From: Rossellomorea sp. BNER
Lineage (GTDB): Bacteria; Bacillota; Bacilli; Bacillales; Bacillaceae_B
Assembly: GCA_024213275.1 (NCBI GenBank)
Contig: JANAVG010000001.1
Span: 112,935 to 176,934, forward strand
Length of the DNA: 64,000 bases
Direction of reading: 5' to 3'
Shown one piece after another: positions 44,322 through 53,181 of the stretch. Both the position numbers and the translations under genes were made by a program. Every line of letters begins with the position of its first letter. Within the stretch, counting starts at the first letter, position 1. A model generated the notes under the pieces. That model worked only from the letters and a program-made list of their open reading frames with translations. It made no database searches and had not been told where the DNA came from.

Positions 44322-45872
44322 TTATTTAAACACTGGATCTTTAAATTGGGATAGCTTTTCTAAAGATGATTGATCAATGTCTTTGTGAAGGCTGTTTCCG
44401 TGTGAGTCCATTGTGACAACGGCCGTAAACCCTTCTACGCCAAGATGCCACATGGCTTCAGGGATCCCGAAGTTCATGAGGTCAACACCATCAACGGATT
44501 TGATACAATCTGCATAGTACTGTGCAGCTCCTCCGATAGCATTTAAGTACACACCACCATGTTCTTCAAGAGCTTTAAGCGTTTTTGGACCCATTCCGCC
44601 TTTTCCGATTACGGCACGGATTCCGAACTTTTTCATAATATCACCTTGGTATGGCTCCTCGCGAATCGAAGTTGTTGGCCCTGCTGCTTTTACGTGCCAG
44701 TTGCCTTCATCATCTTTCAACATAACAGGTCCACAGTGATAAATGACTTGTCCATTTAAGTCAACGGGTGAATCATTGTCAGATAGGTATTTGTGAATCG
44801 CATCACGTCCCGTAAACATGCGGCCGTTTATTTGAACAACGTCTCCTACTTTAAGCTCTCTGATTTGCTCTTCGGAAATCGGAGCTTGTAGGATGACGAT
44901 ATCACTTGACTCAGAAGCAGCTGCTGTTTCTTTTTCTGCTTGTGATTGCTGTGATAAGTCAACAAGTTCTCCTTCTTGATACAACCACTCGTTGATTTCG
45001 CCTGTTTCTGTGTCAAGATGTACTCCTAGACGACGGAATGCCCAGCAATTATAGGCTACAGAAACGAAGAAACTTGCTGGAATACGGTTCATGACGCCCA
45101 CTTTACAGCCTAAAAGCGTTGTTTCCCCGCCAAAGCCCATTGTTCCGATTCCAAGCTCGTTAGCATTTTCCATGACATAGTCTTCAAGCTTTCTTAGATC
45201 TTCATTTGGATTTACGTCATCAACGCTGCGGAAAAGCTGTGCTTTTGCAAGGTCGTAGCCAGATGAACGGTCTCCACCGATGCCAACACCGATAAAGCCG
45301 GCGCTACAGCCTTGCCCTTGTGCTTGGTAAACAGAGTGCATGATACACTTACGGATCCCATCAAGGTCACGTCCAGCGCGTCCTAAGCCTTCTAATTCAG
45401 CAGGCAGACTGTATTGAATGTTTTTGTTTTCACAGCCGCCACCTTTTAGGATCAGGCGAGCATCTATATAGTCTTTTTCCCATTGCTCAAATTTTATGAC
45501 AGGAGTTCCTGCACCGAGATTATTTCCACTGTTTTCACCTGTTAATGAATCAACAGAGTTTGGACGAAGCTTACCATCTTTAGTTGCTTGCTCCATTGCT
45601 TTATGAATCGCTTCTATGATTTGAAGCTGATTCGTTGCGATTGGTGTTTTAATTTTAAAAGTAGGAAGTCCTGTATCCTGACAGATGGGTGATACTTGAT
45701 CGTCTGCCATTTTGATATTATTCGAAATTGTATCAAGACTCATGGCAGCTCTTGTACCAGCATTTTCTTTTTCTTTTGCCACTTTAATCGCTCTACGAAC
45801 ATCTTTTGGTAGGTTCGTGGATGTTTCTACAATTAGCTTGTACATACTTTCTTGAAGCTTCTCTAGATTCAT
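44322..45872 (-). CDS. fumA: Class I fumarate hydratase (iron-sulfur, fused alpha and beta)
   Basis: 516 residues. Interconverts fumarate and malate in the citric acid cycle with a 4Fe-4S centre. Cluster Cys are expected in SPICQDTGLP, KGGGCENKN and TTLLGCKVG. The alpha part ends near residue 290, followed by the linker (SQQSQAEKETAAASESSD) and the swivelling beta part with HCGPVM, AAGPTTSIREEPY and VIGKGGMG. AAAGGGG precedes the ATG at 45872, seven codons inside the longer frame. Oxygen-labile class I enzymes occur in many Bacillaceae next to or instead of class II CitG. Confidence 0.93.
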   Translation of the reverse strand: MNLEKLQESMYKLIVETSTNLPKDVRRAIKVAKEKENAGTRAAMSLDTISNNIKMADDQVSPICQDTGLPTFKIKTPIATNQLQIIEAIHKAMEQATKDGKLRPNSVDSLTGENSGNNLGAGTPVIKFEQWEKDYIDARLILKGGGCENKNIQYSLPAELEGLGRAGRDLDGIRKCIMHSVYQAQGQGCSAGFIGVGIGGDRSSGYDLAKAQLFRSVDDVNPNEDLRKLEDYVMENANELGIGTMGFGGETTLLGCKVGVMNRIPASFFVSVAYNCWAFRRLGVHLDTETGEINEWLYQEGELVDLSQQSQAEKETAAASESSDIVILQAPISEEQIRELKVGDVVQINGRMFTGRDAIHKYLSDNDSPVDLNGQVIYHCGPVMLKDDEGNWHVKAAGPTTSIREEPYQGDIMKKFGIRAVIGKGGMGPKTLKALEEHGGVYLNAIGGAAQYYADCIKSVDGVDLMNFGIPEAMWHLGVEGFTAVVTMDSHGNSLHKDIDQSSLEKLSQFKDPVFK

Positions 45873-45969
45873 GCTAAATTCCCCTTTCCCCAATGCCTTT
45901 CACGTTCTGTTTTTCACCGTTTATTATACTCCGATAATGTGTAGTTGGCTAGGGTTTGGTTGGAATCGT

Positions 45970-46413
45970 TTACAGGGTTTTTAAGAAGTGGATATCTTGA
46001 TGGATTTCGCGTAGCCTATTGTAACCATTGCGTTCGTAGAACTGGATTGCGTCTGACCATGTTTTAGTGGTTTCGAGGATGATTTCTTTTCCGTTTTTTG
46101 CTTTTATTCCCCTTTCCAAAAATTGGAGCATCTGTTTACCGATTCCCTGATTTCTGTATTTCTTTAATACGGACATACGCACGATTCTCCATTGGTTATT
46201 TTCTAAGTAGAATGCGCCAGTTGCGATGATTTTTTCATGAAGGATTCCTGTGTAGAAATAATGGTTTGGTTGGGTAAAGGTTTCATAGATGTTATCGAGG
46301 TCTGGGTTGTAGATCGGATCTATTTTGCCAAATCTTTCTTTTAAGCCTTCGAGGATAACATTTGTGGCTTCTTCCCTTTTATCTAAGGTTAACGGAACAA
46401 TGGCTAGAGTCAT
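45970..46413 (-). CDS. GNAT family N-acetyltransferase
   Basis: 147 residues. IVRMSVLKKYRNQGIGKQMLQFLERGI contains the acetyl-CoA loop R-N-Q-G-I-G; the C-terminal EIILETTKTWSDAIQFYERNGYNRLREI is the standard closing helix and strand. Position between fumarase and the SE1561 gene gives no clue to the substrate. A short AT-rich leader precedes the ATG. Confidence 0.88.
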   Translation of the reverse strand: MTLAIVPLTLDKREEATNVILEGLKERFGKIDPIYNPDLDNIYETFTQPNHYFYTGILHEKIIATGAFYLENNQWRIVRMSVLKKYRNQGIGKQMLQFLERGIKAKNGKEIILETTKTWSDAIQFYERNGYNRLREIHQDIHFLKTL

Positions 46414-46476
46414 TTCTTATTCCCCTTTACCATTTTATATAGAAAAAGGCTGTCCAGTGAAGGATCAGCCCACTTC

Positions 46477-46659
46477 TTATTTGTTTTCTTTGAATTGCTC
46501 ACATTTCATTTCAAGATCATCAATCATACCGATTAAACGGTCGATATCTTCAAGCTCTGTGTTTTCTGGATCTATAGAATCAAGGACTTCTAAAAACATA
46601 TTCAGTCTTGTTTTCAAATATGATACTTGTGAGTCACGTTCTTCAATTGCTTTACCCAA
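46477..46659 (-). CDS. SE1561 family small protein
   Basis: 60 residues, acidic, almost entirely helical. The string YLKTRLNMFLEVLDSIDPENTELEDIDRLIGMIDDLEMKCEQF is typical of the small SE1561 proteins of bacilli and staphylococci, whose role is unknown. GAAAGGAG lies before the ATG. Divergent from yfkAB with 112 bases between starts. Confidence 0.75.
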   Translation of the reverse strand: MGKAIEERDSQVSYLKTRLNMFLEVLDSIDPENTELEDIDRLIGMIDDLEMKCEQFKENK

Positions 46660-46771
46660 ATGTTTTCGCTCCTTTCAGTCTTTTTTATGGTAACGAATAA
46701 ATAAGAGATTGACAAGAGTATAAAGCTTATCAATAATGAAGGACGTACTATTATTCGTGAGGAGTTTTAAA

Positions 46772-47902
46772 ATGAAACCCATTTCAATGAAAGCTGAACC
46801 ACTCTCCATACACAACGATCCATGGGAAGCGTATTTAGATGTGAAGGAGCATGGAAAGTTAACTCTTTCTAATGTAGAGTTCACGACAACGACTCTCTGT
46901 AATATGAGATGCGAGCATTGTGCGGTTGGATACACGTTGACCCCTAAGGATCCAGATGCCCTTGACCTCTCTCTCATCCTGGGAAGACTGGATGAAATTC
47001 CGCATCTACGTTCTCTTAGTATTACCGGAGGAGAGCCTATGCTTTCAAAAAAATCTGTAGAAAATTATGTTCTCCCATTACTGAAATACGCTCATGAACG
47101 TGGAGTAAAAACTCAGATTAATTCCAACTTAACATTAGATCTTGACCGATACTTAATGATTGCCCCTTATTTAGATGTTCTTCATATTTCACATAACTGG
47201 GGGACCATAGATGACTTTATAGATGGCGGCTTTGCGATGATGGAACGAAAGCCGACCCGAGAGCAGCGTGCCAAGCTATTTGATCGAATGATTGTGAATA
47301 GCCGCGAACTTGGTAAGCATGGTGTACTGGTGTCAGCAGAGACCATGCTCAACAAACGTACCCTTCCACATATTGAACATATTCATAAGCAAATTGTAGA
47401 AGAAATGAGATGCGGCAGGCACGAGATTCACCCCATGTACCCATCAGATTTCGCTTCTGGTTTGGAAACATTGAGTCTGAATGAGACACGTGATGCCATT
47501 CACAAGTTACTTGATATACGAGATGAAAATGTGTGGATGCTGTTTGGCACACTTCCATTCTACCCATGTAATACTGAGAAAGAAGATCAAGAGCTGCTGA
47601 AGCGTTTGTATTCTTCTCGTAATGTTTCTGTACGGAATGACCCGGATGGGAGATCTCGTTTGAATGTGAATATTTTTACAGGTGATGTCATTGTGACAGA
47701 TTTTGGTGATACTCCTGCACTAGGGAATATTATGACGGACTCGCTTCCATCTGTTTATAAGAAATGGATGGAAACCAAGCTAGCACAGGAATTGAATTGT
47801 CATTGTCCTGCAGCAGAGTGCTTGGGACCTAATGTGTTGGTGAAATCGATGTATTATCAGGATGTTGATTTTTCTAAGCGGAAAGCGACAGTGACGAGAT
47901 AG
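46772..47902 (+). CDS. yfkAB: Radical SAM/CxCxxxxC motif protein YfkAB
   Basis: 376 residues. Radical SAM core with TTTTLCNMRCEHCAVGY (CxxxCxxC, binds the SAM-cleaving 4Fe-4S cluster) and SITGGEPML. At the C-terminus NCHCPAAECLGPN shows CxCxxxxC, probably a second cluster site and the motif that names the family. Product unknown. GTGAGGAG seven bases before the ATG at 46772 sets the start. In Bacillus subtilis the gene was first described as two genes, yfkA and yfkB; here it is one continuous frame. Confidence 0.93.
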   Translation: MKPISMKAEPLSIHNDPWEAYLDVKEHGKLTLSNVEFTTTTLCNMRCEHCAVGYTLTPKDPDALDLSLILGRLDEIPHLRSLSITGGEPMLSKKSVENYVLPLLKYAHERGVKTQINSNLTLDLDRYLMIAPYLDVLHISHNWGTIDDFIDGGFAMMERKPTREQRAKLFDRMIVNSRELGKHGVLVSAETMLNKRTLPHIEHIHKQIVEEMRCGRHEIHPMYPSDFASGLETLSLNETRDAIHKLLDIRDENVWMLFGTLPFYPCNTEKEDQELLKRLYSSRNVSVRNDPDGRSRLNVNIFTGDVIVTDFGDTPALGNIMTDSLPSVYKKWMETKLAQELNCHCPAAECLGPNVLVKSMYYQDVDFSKRKATVTR

Positions 47903-48099
47903 ATCCTGGATTCAGGGTACCTGGCACGCCTGGATTTTGTTGATAAATCGATGAATACCTCAAAGTTGAGAATAAATTTCCAACTCAATCGTTTTTTCGA
48001 ATTTATTCTTTGATAAGTGTCATTTAAATCCACTAATCAGGCTATTTTTTTGAAATAACATTTCATCACATATCCTAAAGCAATACTTAACTTAATTAT

Positions 48100-48188
48100 T
48101 TGTCCAATTTTGATGATAATTTGTCCGTTATAGTGCTTTATTTGTCCAAAATGACCATTAATTTGTCCGTTATCATCATATATTGACC
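48100..48188. repeat. Phased TTTGTCC short-core repeat
   Basis: TTTGTCC begins at 48100, 48121, 48142 and 48163, exactly 21 bases apart each time, and ATTGACC at 48182 may be a worn fifth copy. Spacers are AT-rich and differ. Lies in the convergent gap between yfkAB and yfkD. Confidence 0.8.
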
Positions 48189-48233
48189 AATAGACTAAAT
48201 TCGACATCTTCCGCACATCTATGTCGAAATAAT

Positions 48234-48282
48234 AAACCGACCCGAAATCAAGATTTAGTATCTAGATTTCGGGCCGGTTTTT
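48234..48282. terminator. Bidirectional terminator between yfkAB and yfkD
   Basis: AAACCGACCCGAAATC (48234-48249) pairs with GATTTCGGGCCGGTTT (48265-48280) with one mismatch; T5 follows on plus. Confidence 0.85.
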
Positions 48283-48285
48283 ATA

Positions 48286-49101
48286 TTACCTTGGATGATC
48301 GCTTGCCATGAATCCAAATGATACATGGTCTTGAACTGGAATCCATGCGCCGATGCCTTGTGATGTTACGTTTTTGACGACGATGGAGCGCTTGGTTCCT
48401 TTCATCACGAGGAACACTTCACCATAGGTGACTTTCCCTTTTTCATTGATCGCTGGTGCGTATGCATAAAGATAACCCATTCTCTTTGGTGTGATGTTAT
48501 ATTTATGATCTTTTTTCGTCCCCGCTCCAATGATGGTTTGGAAGGACAGTGGAAGATCTGTGTTTTCCATTGCTTTTAGCATCATCATTTTTTGGACATC
48601 ATCTGCATGTGGGACTTTGGCGGTTAGTCCGCCTTTAATGACTTTTTGCGTTTCTTGAACGTAGTGGATTTGATAATTAGATTTTCCTCCACGGTTGTCA
48701 TAGTAATTTGTGTTTATTTTTTGATATTCCCAATTTGGCGCTGTTTCAGTTGATTCATAATTTAGCGGCCATTCGCCAAGAGAAATTGTGGCTCTCATCC
48801 CAAGTGCAAAGGGAGATTTGTTCATGGATGATTCATTTAACATTCTAATTAAATTTGGGTTTTCGATTTTGACATTAGATGTATCAATTAGTTCCTCTGC
48901 TAGTTCGCTTGGCTGAAGATATGGAAGGTCCTCAGTCGGATTCGGATACGTATTTTCCTTTGCGATACTCAGGACTGATGATGGAACTTTTGCTTTATCT
49001 TTTGCCGATTTGTCCTCTTTCACCTGATTTGCCGCTGAGATGGAAGAAGTGACGAATAGGGATAATAATAACATCATTAACACGGTGCGAAGAACTTTCA
49101 T
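48286..49101 (-). CDS. yfkD: YfkD family secreted protein
   Basis: 271 residues with a signal peptide (VLMMLLLSLFVTSSISAANQ, likely cut after SAA or ISA). The body matches YfkD of bacilli: SSVLSIAKENTYPNPTEDLPYLQPSELA, MRATISLGEWPLNYES..NWEYQKINTNYYDNRGG and YLYAYAPAINEKGKVTYGEVF. Function unknown; expected outside the membrane in the sporangium or envelope. Convergent with yfkAB, as in Bacillus subtilis apart from the small yfkC-side rearrangement. Confidence 0.88.
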   Translation of the reverse strand: MKVLRTVLMMLLLSLFVTSSISAANQVKEDKSAKDKAKVPSSVLSIAKENTYPNPTEDLPYLQPSELAEELIDTSNVKIENPNLIRMLNESSMNKSPFALGMRATISLGEWPLNYESTETAPNWEYQKINTNYYDNRGGKSNYQIHYVQETQKVIKGGLTAKVPHADDVQKMMMLKAMENTDLPLSFQTIIGAGTKKDHKYNITPKRMGYLYAYAPAINEKGKVTYGEVFLVMKGTKRSIVVKNVTSQGIGAWIPVQDHVSFGFMASDHPR

Positions 49102-49282
49102 GCTACGACTCCTTTCAAAATGAATGTCTTATTTTTGTTTTTATTTTTTCCCTCTCTTGTCAGGTTATCCGAGAAAAGATAAAATTTCTTCAAAAAAATA
49201 TTGTTTGAATATTTACAAAATTAAAAACGCGTTATATACTAAGGGTAATCAATAAAAGCTTTTTCATTCCTACATTCCCTTT

Positions 49283-49322
49283 AAAAAAACGCAGCCTGAT
49301 CAATGATCAGGTTGCGTTTTTT
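49283..49322 (-). terminator. Terminator after the YitT gene
   Basis: AAACGCAGCCTGATC and GATCAGGTTGCGTTT form a 15-bp stem with one G-U pair and loop AAT. On minus a T7 run follows. Confidence 0.92.
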
Positions 49323-49332
49323 ATTGCAAATA

Positions 49333-50202
49333 CTATTTTGCTGAATCATAAAATTTTGATAGTGAAAATCCTCTTCCCAGAATTTCGGAGGCATTGAGGA
49401 AGACAACAAAGGAATCTGGTTCTTGCTCTTGCAGTACTTTTTTTAAGTAAATGGCTTCAGGTTGTTCTACTACACAAAAAATCATCGCTTTTTCTTTGTT
49501 CGTATGGCCACCGATTGAACGGATCTTTGTAAGACCTCGATCAATTTCATCTTTAATAATGGATTGAATGATATCTTCCTTTTCCGTGATAATCATGACA
49601 AGTTTCGATGGCGAAGTCTGCAGCTGGACGAAATCGATTACTTTGCTTGTAACGTAAATGGACATCATCGCGTATAAAGCAAGCTCAAGGTTAAAGACGA
49701 TGGCAGAACTTATGACCACCAATCCATCTACGATTAATTGCGAGAACCCGCTCGATAAGCCTGTATATTTTTTTACCATCTGTCCGATCATTGCGGTTCC
49801 ACCAGTCGATCCTTTTCCTCGATAAACCGTCCCTAGTCCGACACCCAATAGGATTCCCCCATAGATTGCGGACAACAAAGGATTATCTATTTTGAAAGGA
49901 ATATCAGCCGTAAGCCAAATCGTGAATGGGACAAAAAATGTTCCGATTAAAGTTTTTAAGCTAAAATCCTTCCCAAGAAGAACAATCCCGATAATAAATA
50001 GCGGAATATTTATAATCCACTGTACGTATGCAGGATTAAACTGATACAACTCATATAATATAGTACTAATACCAGAAACACCGCCTGCTGCAAGCTTAGC
50101 TGGTAAAAGAAATAAATTAAATGATAGACCGACTAAGGCAGAACCGATGATAATCGATAAATATTCAATAATAAGTTTTGTCTTAGGTGTACTACGTGTC
50201 AT
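49333..50202 (-). CDS. YitT family membrane protein (DUF161/DUF2179)
   Basis: 289 residues. Five to six helices in the first 200 residues (IIIGSALVGLSFNLFLLPAKLAAGGVSGISTIL, RGKGSTGGTAMIGQMVKKYTGLSSGFSQLIVDG) and a cytoplasmic C-terminal DUF2179 domain (LVMIITEKEDIIQSIIKDEIDRGLTKIRSIGGHTNKEKAMIFCVV) with a PII-like fold. Bacilli have several such paralogues; the transported compound is unknown. Sits between yfkD and chaA, a place it does not hold in Bacillus subtilis. Confidence 0.9.
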   Translation of the reverse strand: MTRSTPKTKLIIEYLSIIIGSALVGLSFNLFLLPAKLAAGGVSGISTILYELYQFNPAYVQWIINIPLFIIGIVLLGKDFSLKTLIGTFFVPFTIWLTADIPFKIDNPLLSAIYGGILLGVGLGTVYRGKGSTGGTAMIGQMVKKYTGLSSGFSQLIVDGLVVISSAIVFNLELALYAMMSIYVTSKVIDFVQLQTSPSKLVMIITEKEDIIQSIIKDEIDRGLTKIRSIGGHTNKEKAMIFCVVEQPEAIYLKKVLQEQEPDSFVVFLNASEILGRGFSLSKFYDSAK

Positions 50203-50344
50203 ACTTCATCCATATCCTTTCATTCTATATCCTTTATTCGACTTTACTATACTAACATAAAGATCAATCTTCATATGTAAATTTTCAAATGAAATCGGCT
50301 CTTTCTTTAATGAAAAAGAGTTAGATAATATCTTTTTTAGGGTA

Positions 50345-50470
50345 TTTTCTTCGCTGCAGGTGCGAGACTCCTAAGGGAGAAGCGGGACAGGTGAAGCCTA
50401 AGAAAGGAGCAGGGCGACGAGGTGGCTCTCCGCCAGCCTCGCGGAAAGCGAGCATCCTTTCGCTGTAACC
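50345..50470. repeat. GC-rich extragenic palindromic element
   Basis: A stretch of clearly higher GC than its surroundings, reading GCAGGTGCGAGACTCCTAAG through GGCGACGAGG to CGGAAAGCGAGCATCC, flanked by TTCGCTG at both sides. From memory it resembles a repeat common in Bacillus intergenic regions. Not coding. Confidence 0.6.
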
Positions 50471-50484
50471 AACTAACTCGTATT

Positions 50485-50514
50485 CAAATAACAACAATGT
50501 TTACGAAAACTGCC
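50485..50514. repeat. Solo right end of the MITE-like element
   Basis: AACAACAATGTTTACGAAAA followed by CTGCC equals the terminal repeats of the elements at 14655 and 59398. A good left end was not found nearby; the GC-rich element may have been inserted into it. Confidence 0.5.
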
Positions 50515-50597
50515 TTTTTTTAAAATGCTATTTTCATGAGTGCAAATAGTTTTTAGTTTACTTTCAAACAAGTTCTTCATCGAAACTTTTTCATTAG

Positions 50598-50645
50598 AAA
50601 AGCTGGTTAGTTTTCCTTAGCGTAGGAACTAACCAGCTTTTTATA
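50598..50645. terminator. Bidirectional terminator after chaA
   Basis: AAAAGCTGGTTAGTT pairs with AACTAACCAGCTTTTT around a 14-base loop. Confidence 0.9.
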
Positions 50646-50650
50646 CATGC

Positions 50651-51706
50651 CTATAAGAGGTAAAACCCTATCCCCATAATTAAATAGGCAGCCAATAATG
50701 TTAAACCTTCGAACCAGTTGGTCTCCCCGTCATTGGAAATGACGATGGTGACAAGAACCGCCGACACCATCGCAACAAGTTCAGGTAATGTGAATACGAG
50801 CGGCATTGTGGTTTCATAAAATAGTGAAATTAATACAAGGACCGGCGCTACAAACATGGCAATTTGTAATGTAGAACCCACGGCAATTTCCACCGCAACA
50901 TCCATCTTGTTTTTGTACGCCATAATGATGGCAGAAGCATGCTCTGCTGCGTTCCCCACGATGGCTACGATGATAACCCCGATAAATAATTCACTCCAAC
51001 CAAAGGTTTCTCCCACTGCTTCAAATGTGTGAACGAGACTTTCGGCAACGTACGCTACTGCCGCCGTTGAAATGGCTAAGATAAGGATAGCTTTTCCTTT
51101 TCCCCATTCCGGTTCTTCATGAGAATGATCTTGACCTTCATCATCATGTTGATACACCCCACGGTGAGTAACCAATTTGAAAAACAATGCGAATAGGTAG
51201 AGAGCAATTAAAATGATCGATACACCGATACTAAGCGTCATCGTTTTCGTTTCATTCATATCCTGTGCAAACACTTCTGGAATAACAAAAGCTACAATGA
51301 TAGCAAACATCAATAAACCCGAGTTATGACGTGCATCAAAGACATTAAATTTTTGACGTTTGAACTTCAATCCACCTACAAAGAATGAGAGACCAGCAAC
51401 AAGTAACAAGTTACCTAATACCGAACCAGTTAAGGAGGCCAAAACAACCTCGATTAGTCCCTCTTTTAGAGCAAAAATGGAAATGATTAATTCCACGGCA
51501 TTTCCAAAGGTAGCGTTTAATAGTCCCCCAATTCTTGGCCCAGCCACAACTGCCAAACTTTCTGTCGCTCTCCCCATGAAGCTTGCAAGAGCAACGATGG
51601 TGACACAATAGACAACAAACATCATTACTGTTGGCCAATGAAGTAAGTTACCAATGACAGATAGCGGAACCCCAATCAAGGCAATAATGGCAAAAATTTT
51701 ACCCAT
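50651..51706 (-). CDS. chaA: Calcium/proton exchanger ChaA (YfkE, CAX family)
   Basis: 351 residues, eleven helices. Exports Ca2+ in exchange for protons. The two CAX repeats are plain: GGLLNATFGNAVELIISIFALKEG and VGNAAEHASAIIMAYKNKMDVAVEIAVGST, each with the membrane Glu that binds calcium. An acidic His-rich loop (HDDEGQDHSHEEPEWGKG) lies between the halves. AAGAGGGAAAC precedes the ATG. Position near yfkD and yfkF agrees with yfkE. Confidence 0.93.
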   Translation of the reverse strand: MGKIFAIIALIGVPLSVIGNLLHWPTVMMFVVYCVTIVALASFMGRATESLAVVAGPRIGGLLNATFGNAVELIISIFALKEGLIEVVLASLTGSVLGNLLLVAGLSFFVGGLKFKRQKFNVFDARHNSGLLMFAIIVAFVIPEVFAQDMNETKTMTLSIGVSIILIALYLFALFFKLVTHRGVYQHDDEGQDHSHEEPEWGKGKAILILAISTAAVAYVAESLVHTFEAVGETFGWSELFIGVIIVAIVGNAAEHASAIIMAYKNKMDVAVEIAVGSTLQIAMFVAPVLVLISLFYETTMPLVFTLPELVAMVSAVLVTIVISNDGETNWFEGLTLLAAYLIMGIGFYLL

Positions 51707-51789
51707 AGTTTCCCTCTTTTCTTTTTAAAGGATTAAAAAATTTAGAATTAGACACATTATGATTAGAACTTACATAAGGAGGTTTAATG

Positions 51790-52209
51790 ATGTCAGAAGC
51801 ATTAAAGGATCAAGTTTTAGATTTGTTTTCTCACCATAAAATTGGTACTTTAGCAACAGTCAGAAACAACAAACCCTATTCAAGATTTATGTTATTTTCC
51901 AACGAAGATTTAATCTTATACACCGCTACTAATAAGCATGCCCATAAGACAGAAGATATTGCAGAAAATCCACTTGTTCACGTCCTTCTAGGCTATGGAC
52001 ATGATAGCTCGCATCAACATTATGTGGAGATTGAAGGGAAAGCCCAAGTAGAAGAATCACAAGAATTAAAAGAAAGATTCTGGTATGACTCACTTAAACC
52101 ATGGATTAACAATGTAGACGACCCAGAGTATTTGTTAGTAAAAATTATTCCCGAAACCATTCTCTACTTTGAAAAGCCAGGTGACGAACCACAGGAACTG
52201 AGCTTTTAA
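51790..52209 (+). CDS. Pyridoxamine 5'-phosphate oxidase-like protein (general stress type)
   Basis: 139 residues, one split-barrel flavin domain. VLDLFSHHKIGTLATVRNNKPYSRFMLFSNEDLILYTATNKHAHKTEDIAENPLVHVLLGY is the typical FMN-binding half and YLLVKIIPETILYFEKPGDEPQ the end, as in general stress protein 26 and YdaG/YzzA relatives. Probably binds FMN or F420-like flavin; substrate unknown. AAGGAGG seven bases before the ATG at 51790 favours it over the ATG at 51787. Convergent with the OsmC gene across a repeat-rich gap. Confidence 0.85.
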   Translation: MSEALKDQVLDLFSHHKIGTLATVRNNKPYSRFMLFSNEDLILYTATNKHAHKTEDIAENPLVHVLLGYGHDSSHQHYVEIEGKAQVEESQELKERFWYDSLKPWINNVDDPEYLLVKIIPETILYFEKPGDEPQELSF

Positions 52210-52221
52210 TTTTCAACCTTT

Positions 52222-52276
52222 TTTGTACCTTTTTTTGTACCTGGTACAAATCAGCCTTTTTGTGCCAGGTACAATT
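52222..52276. repeat. GTACC-T-GGTAC palindromes (site 1)
   Basis: TTTGTACC-T-GGTACAAA at 52234-52250 is a perfect 8-1-8 palindrome. It is preceded by a further TTTTGTACC half and followed by the variant TGTGCCAGGTACA. The same palindromes recur at 62131-62192 and in part at 47915-47930. Confidence 0.75.
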
Positions 52277-52282
52277 CAGATT

Positions 52283-52646
52283 CATTCGACTCTATTAAGG
52301 TACTCATTTTCGTTGTTCCGCTTTTTCAGGGCCTCATTCGACTCTATTGATGTCCTCATTTTCGCTGTTCCGCTTTTTCAGAACCTCATTCAGCTCTTTT
52401 GAGGTCCCCATTTTCGCTGTTCCGCTTTTTGAGTGCCTCATTCAACTCATTTGAGGTCCCCATTTTCGCTGTTCCGCTTTTTCAGGACCTCATTCAGCTC
52501 TTTTGAGATTCCCATTTTCGCTTTTCCGCTTTTTCAGGGCCACATTTCGGCTCTTTGAAGTCCCCATTTTCGCTTTCCCGCTTTTTCAGGGCCTCATTCA
52601 ACACTATTGAGATCCCCATTTTCGCTGTTCCCTATTTTCAGGGTCC
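52283..52646. repeat. Tandem array of seven 52-bp units
   Basis: Seven successive units of exactly 52 bases, each beginning CATTCNNCTCT and containing CATTTTCGCTGTTCCGCTTT then TTCAGGNCCT, with a partial eighth CATTTT at 52647. Identity between units is roughly 80-90 percent. As 52 is not divisible by three and stops occur, the array is not coding. It fills the convergent gap between the PNPOx and OsmC genes. Confidence 0.92.
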
Positions 52647-52678
52647 CATTTTCTAACCCTTTGCCTTTGCCTGCACAT

Positions 52679-53059
52679 TTAAATCAATTCAAATGTTTCT
52701 TCAACTTCTATACTCCCCATCACAGACTGAACCATTGAGCAATTTTTTTTGGTTAGTACCATTGCTTTTTCTACTTTTACCGGATTTAAATTGTTTCCTT
52801 TAATTTTAAAGTGAAGATGAATTTTTTCGATTCGGCTTGCTTGTTCTTCATTTCGTTCCACTTTCGCTTCAATATGTATATCATCGAAGGAAAGTCTCAT
52901 CTTTTCCAATACTTTTCGTAGCACACCTCCACTACAAACAGCTATTGAGGAAACCATTAATTGATATGGTCTATACCCATAGGTTTCATCCCCTGAAACA
53001 TCCAATTCACCATATGGAAGCTTTGCTTGAAAGCCGCCTTCTTTCATTTGAAATTCCAT
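52679..53059 (-). CDS. OsmC family protein
   Basis: 126 residues. OsmC/Ohr fold thiol peroxidase relative. YRPYQLMVSSIAVCSGGVLRKVLEKM carries the first conserved Cys and KKNCSMVQSVMGSIEVEETF the second, the pair that forms the peroxide-reactive disulfide. GELDVSGDETYGYRP is the usual domain opening. Closer to the YhfA-type OsmC group than to Ohr. Substrate organic peroxides or reactive thiols. Divergent from yfkF. Confidence 0.87.
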   Translation of the reverse strand: MEFQMKEGGFQAKLPYGELDVSGDETYGYRPYQLMVSSIAVCSGGVLRKVLEKMRLSFDDIHIEAKVERNEEQASRIEKIHLHFKIKGNNLNPVKVEKAMVLTKKNCSMVQSVMGSIEVEETFELI

Positions 53060-53181
53060 TTATTTTGCTCCTTTCAATATTAGTTCCATACAAAATTTTA
53101 CTGTAAAAGTTTCCTTCTTGCCAATGGGGCATATTGACGATACTATTCAAGGAGGGAAAAAATTACATAGGAGAATGGGCA

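Noticed and set aside
46675..46977. 100-aa minus-strand frame
   Set aside because: Lies opposite the start of yfkAB, which has clear radical SAM motifs.
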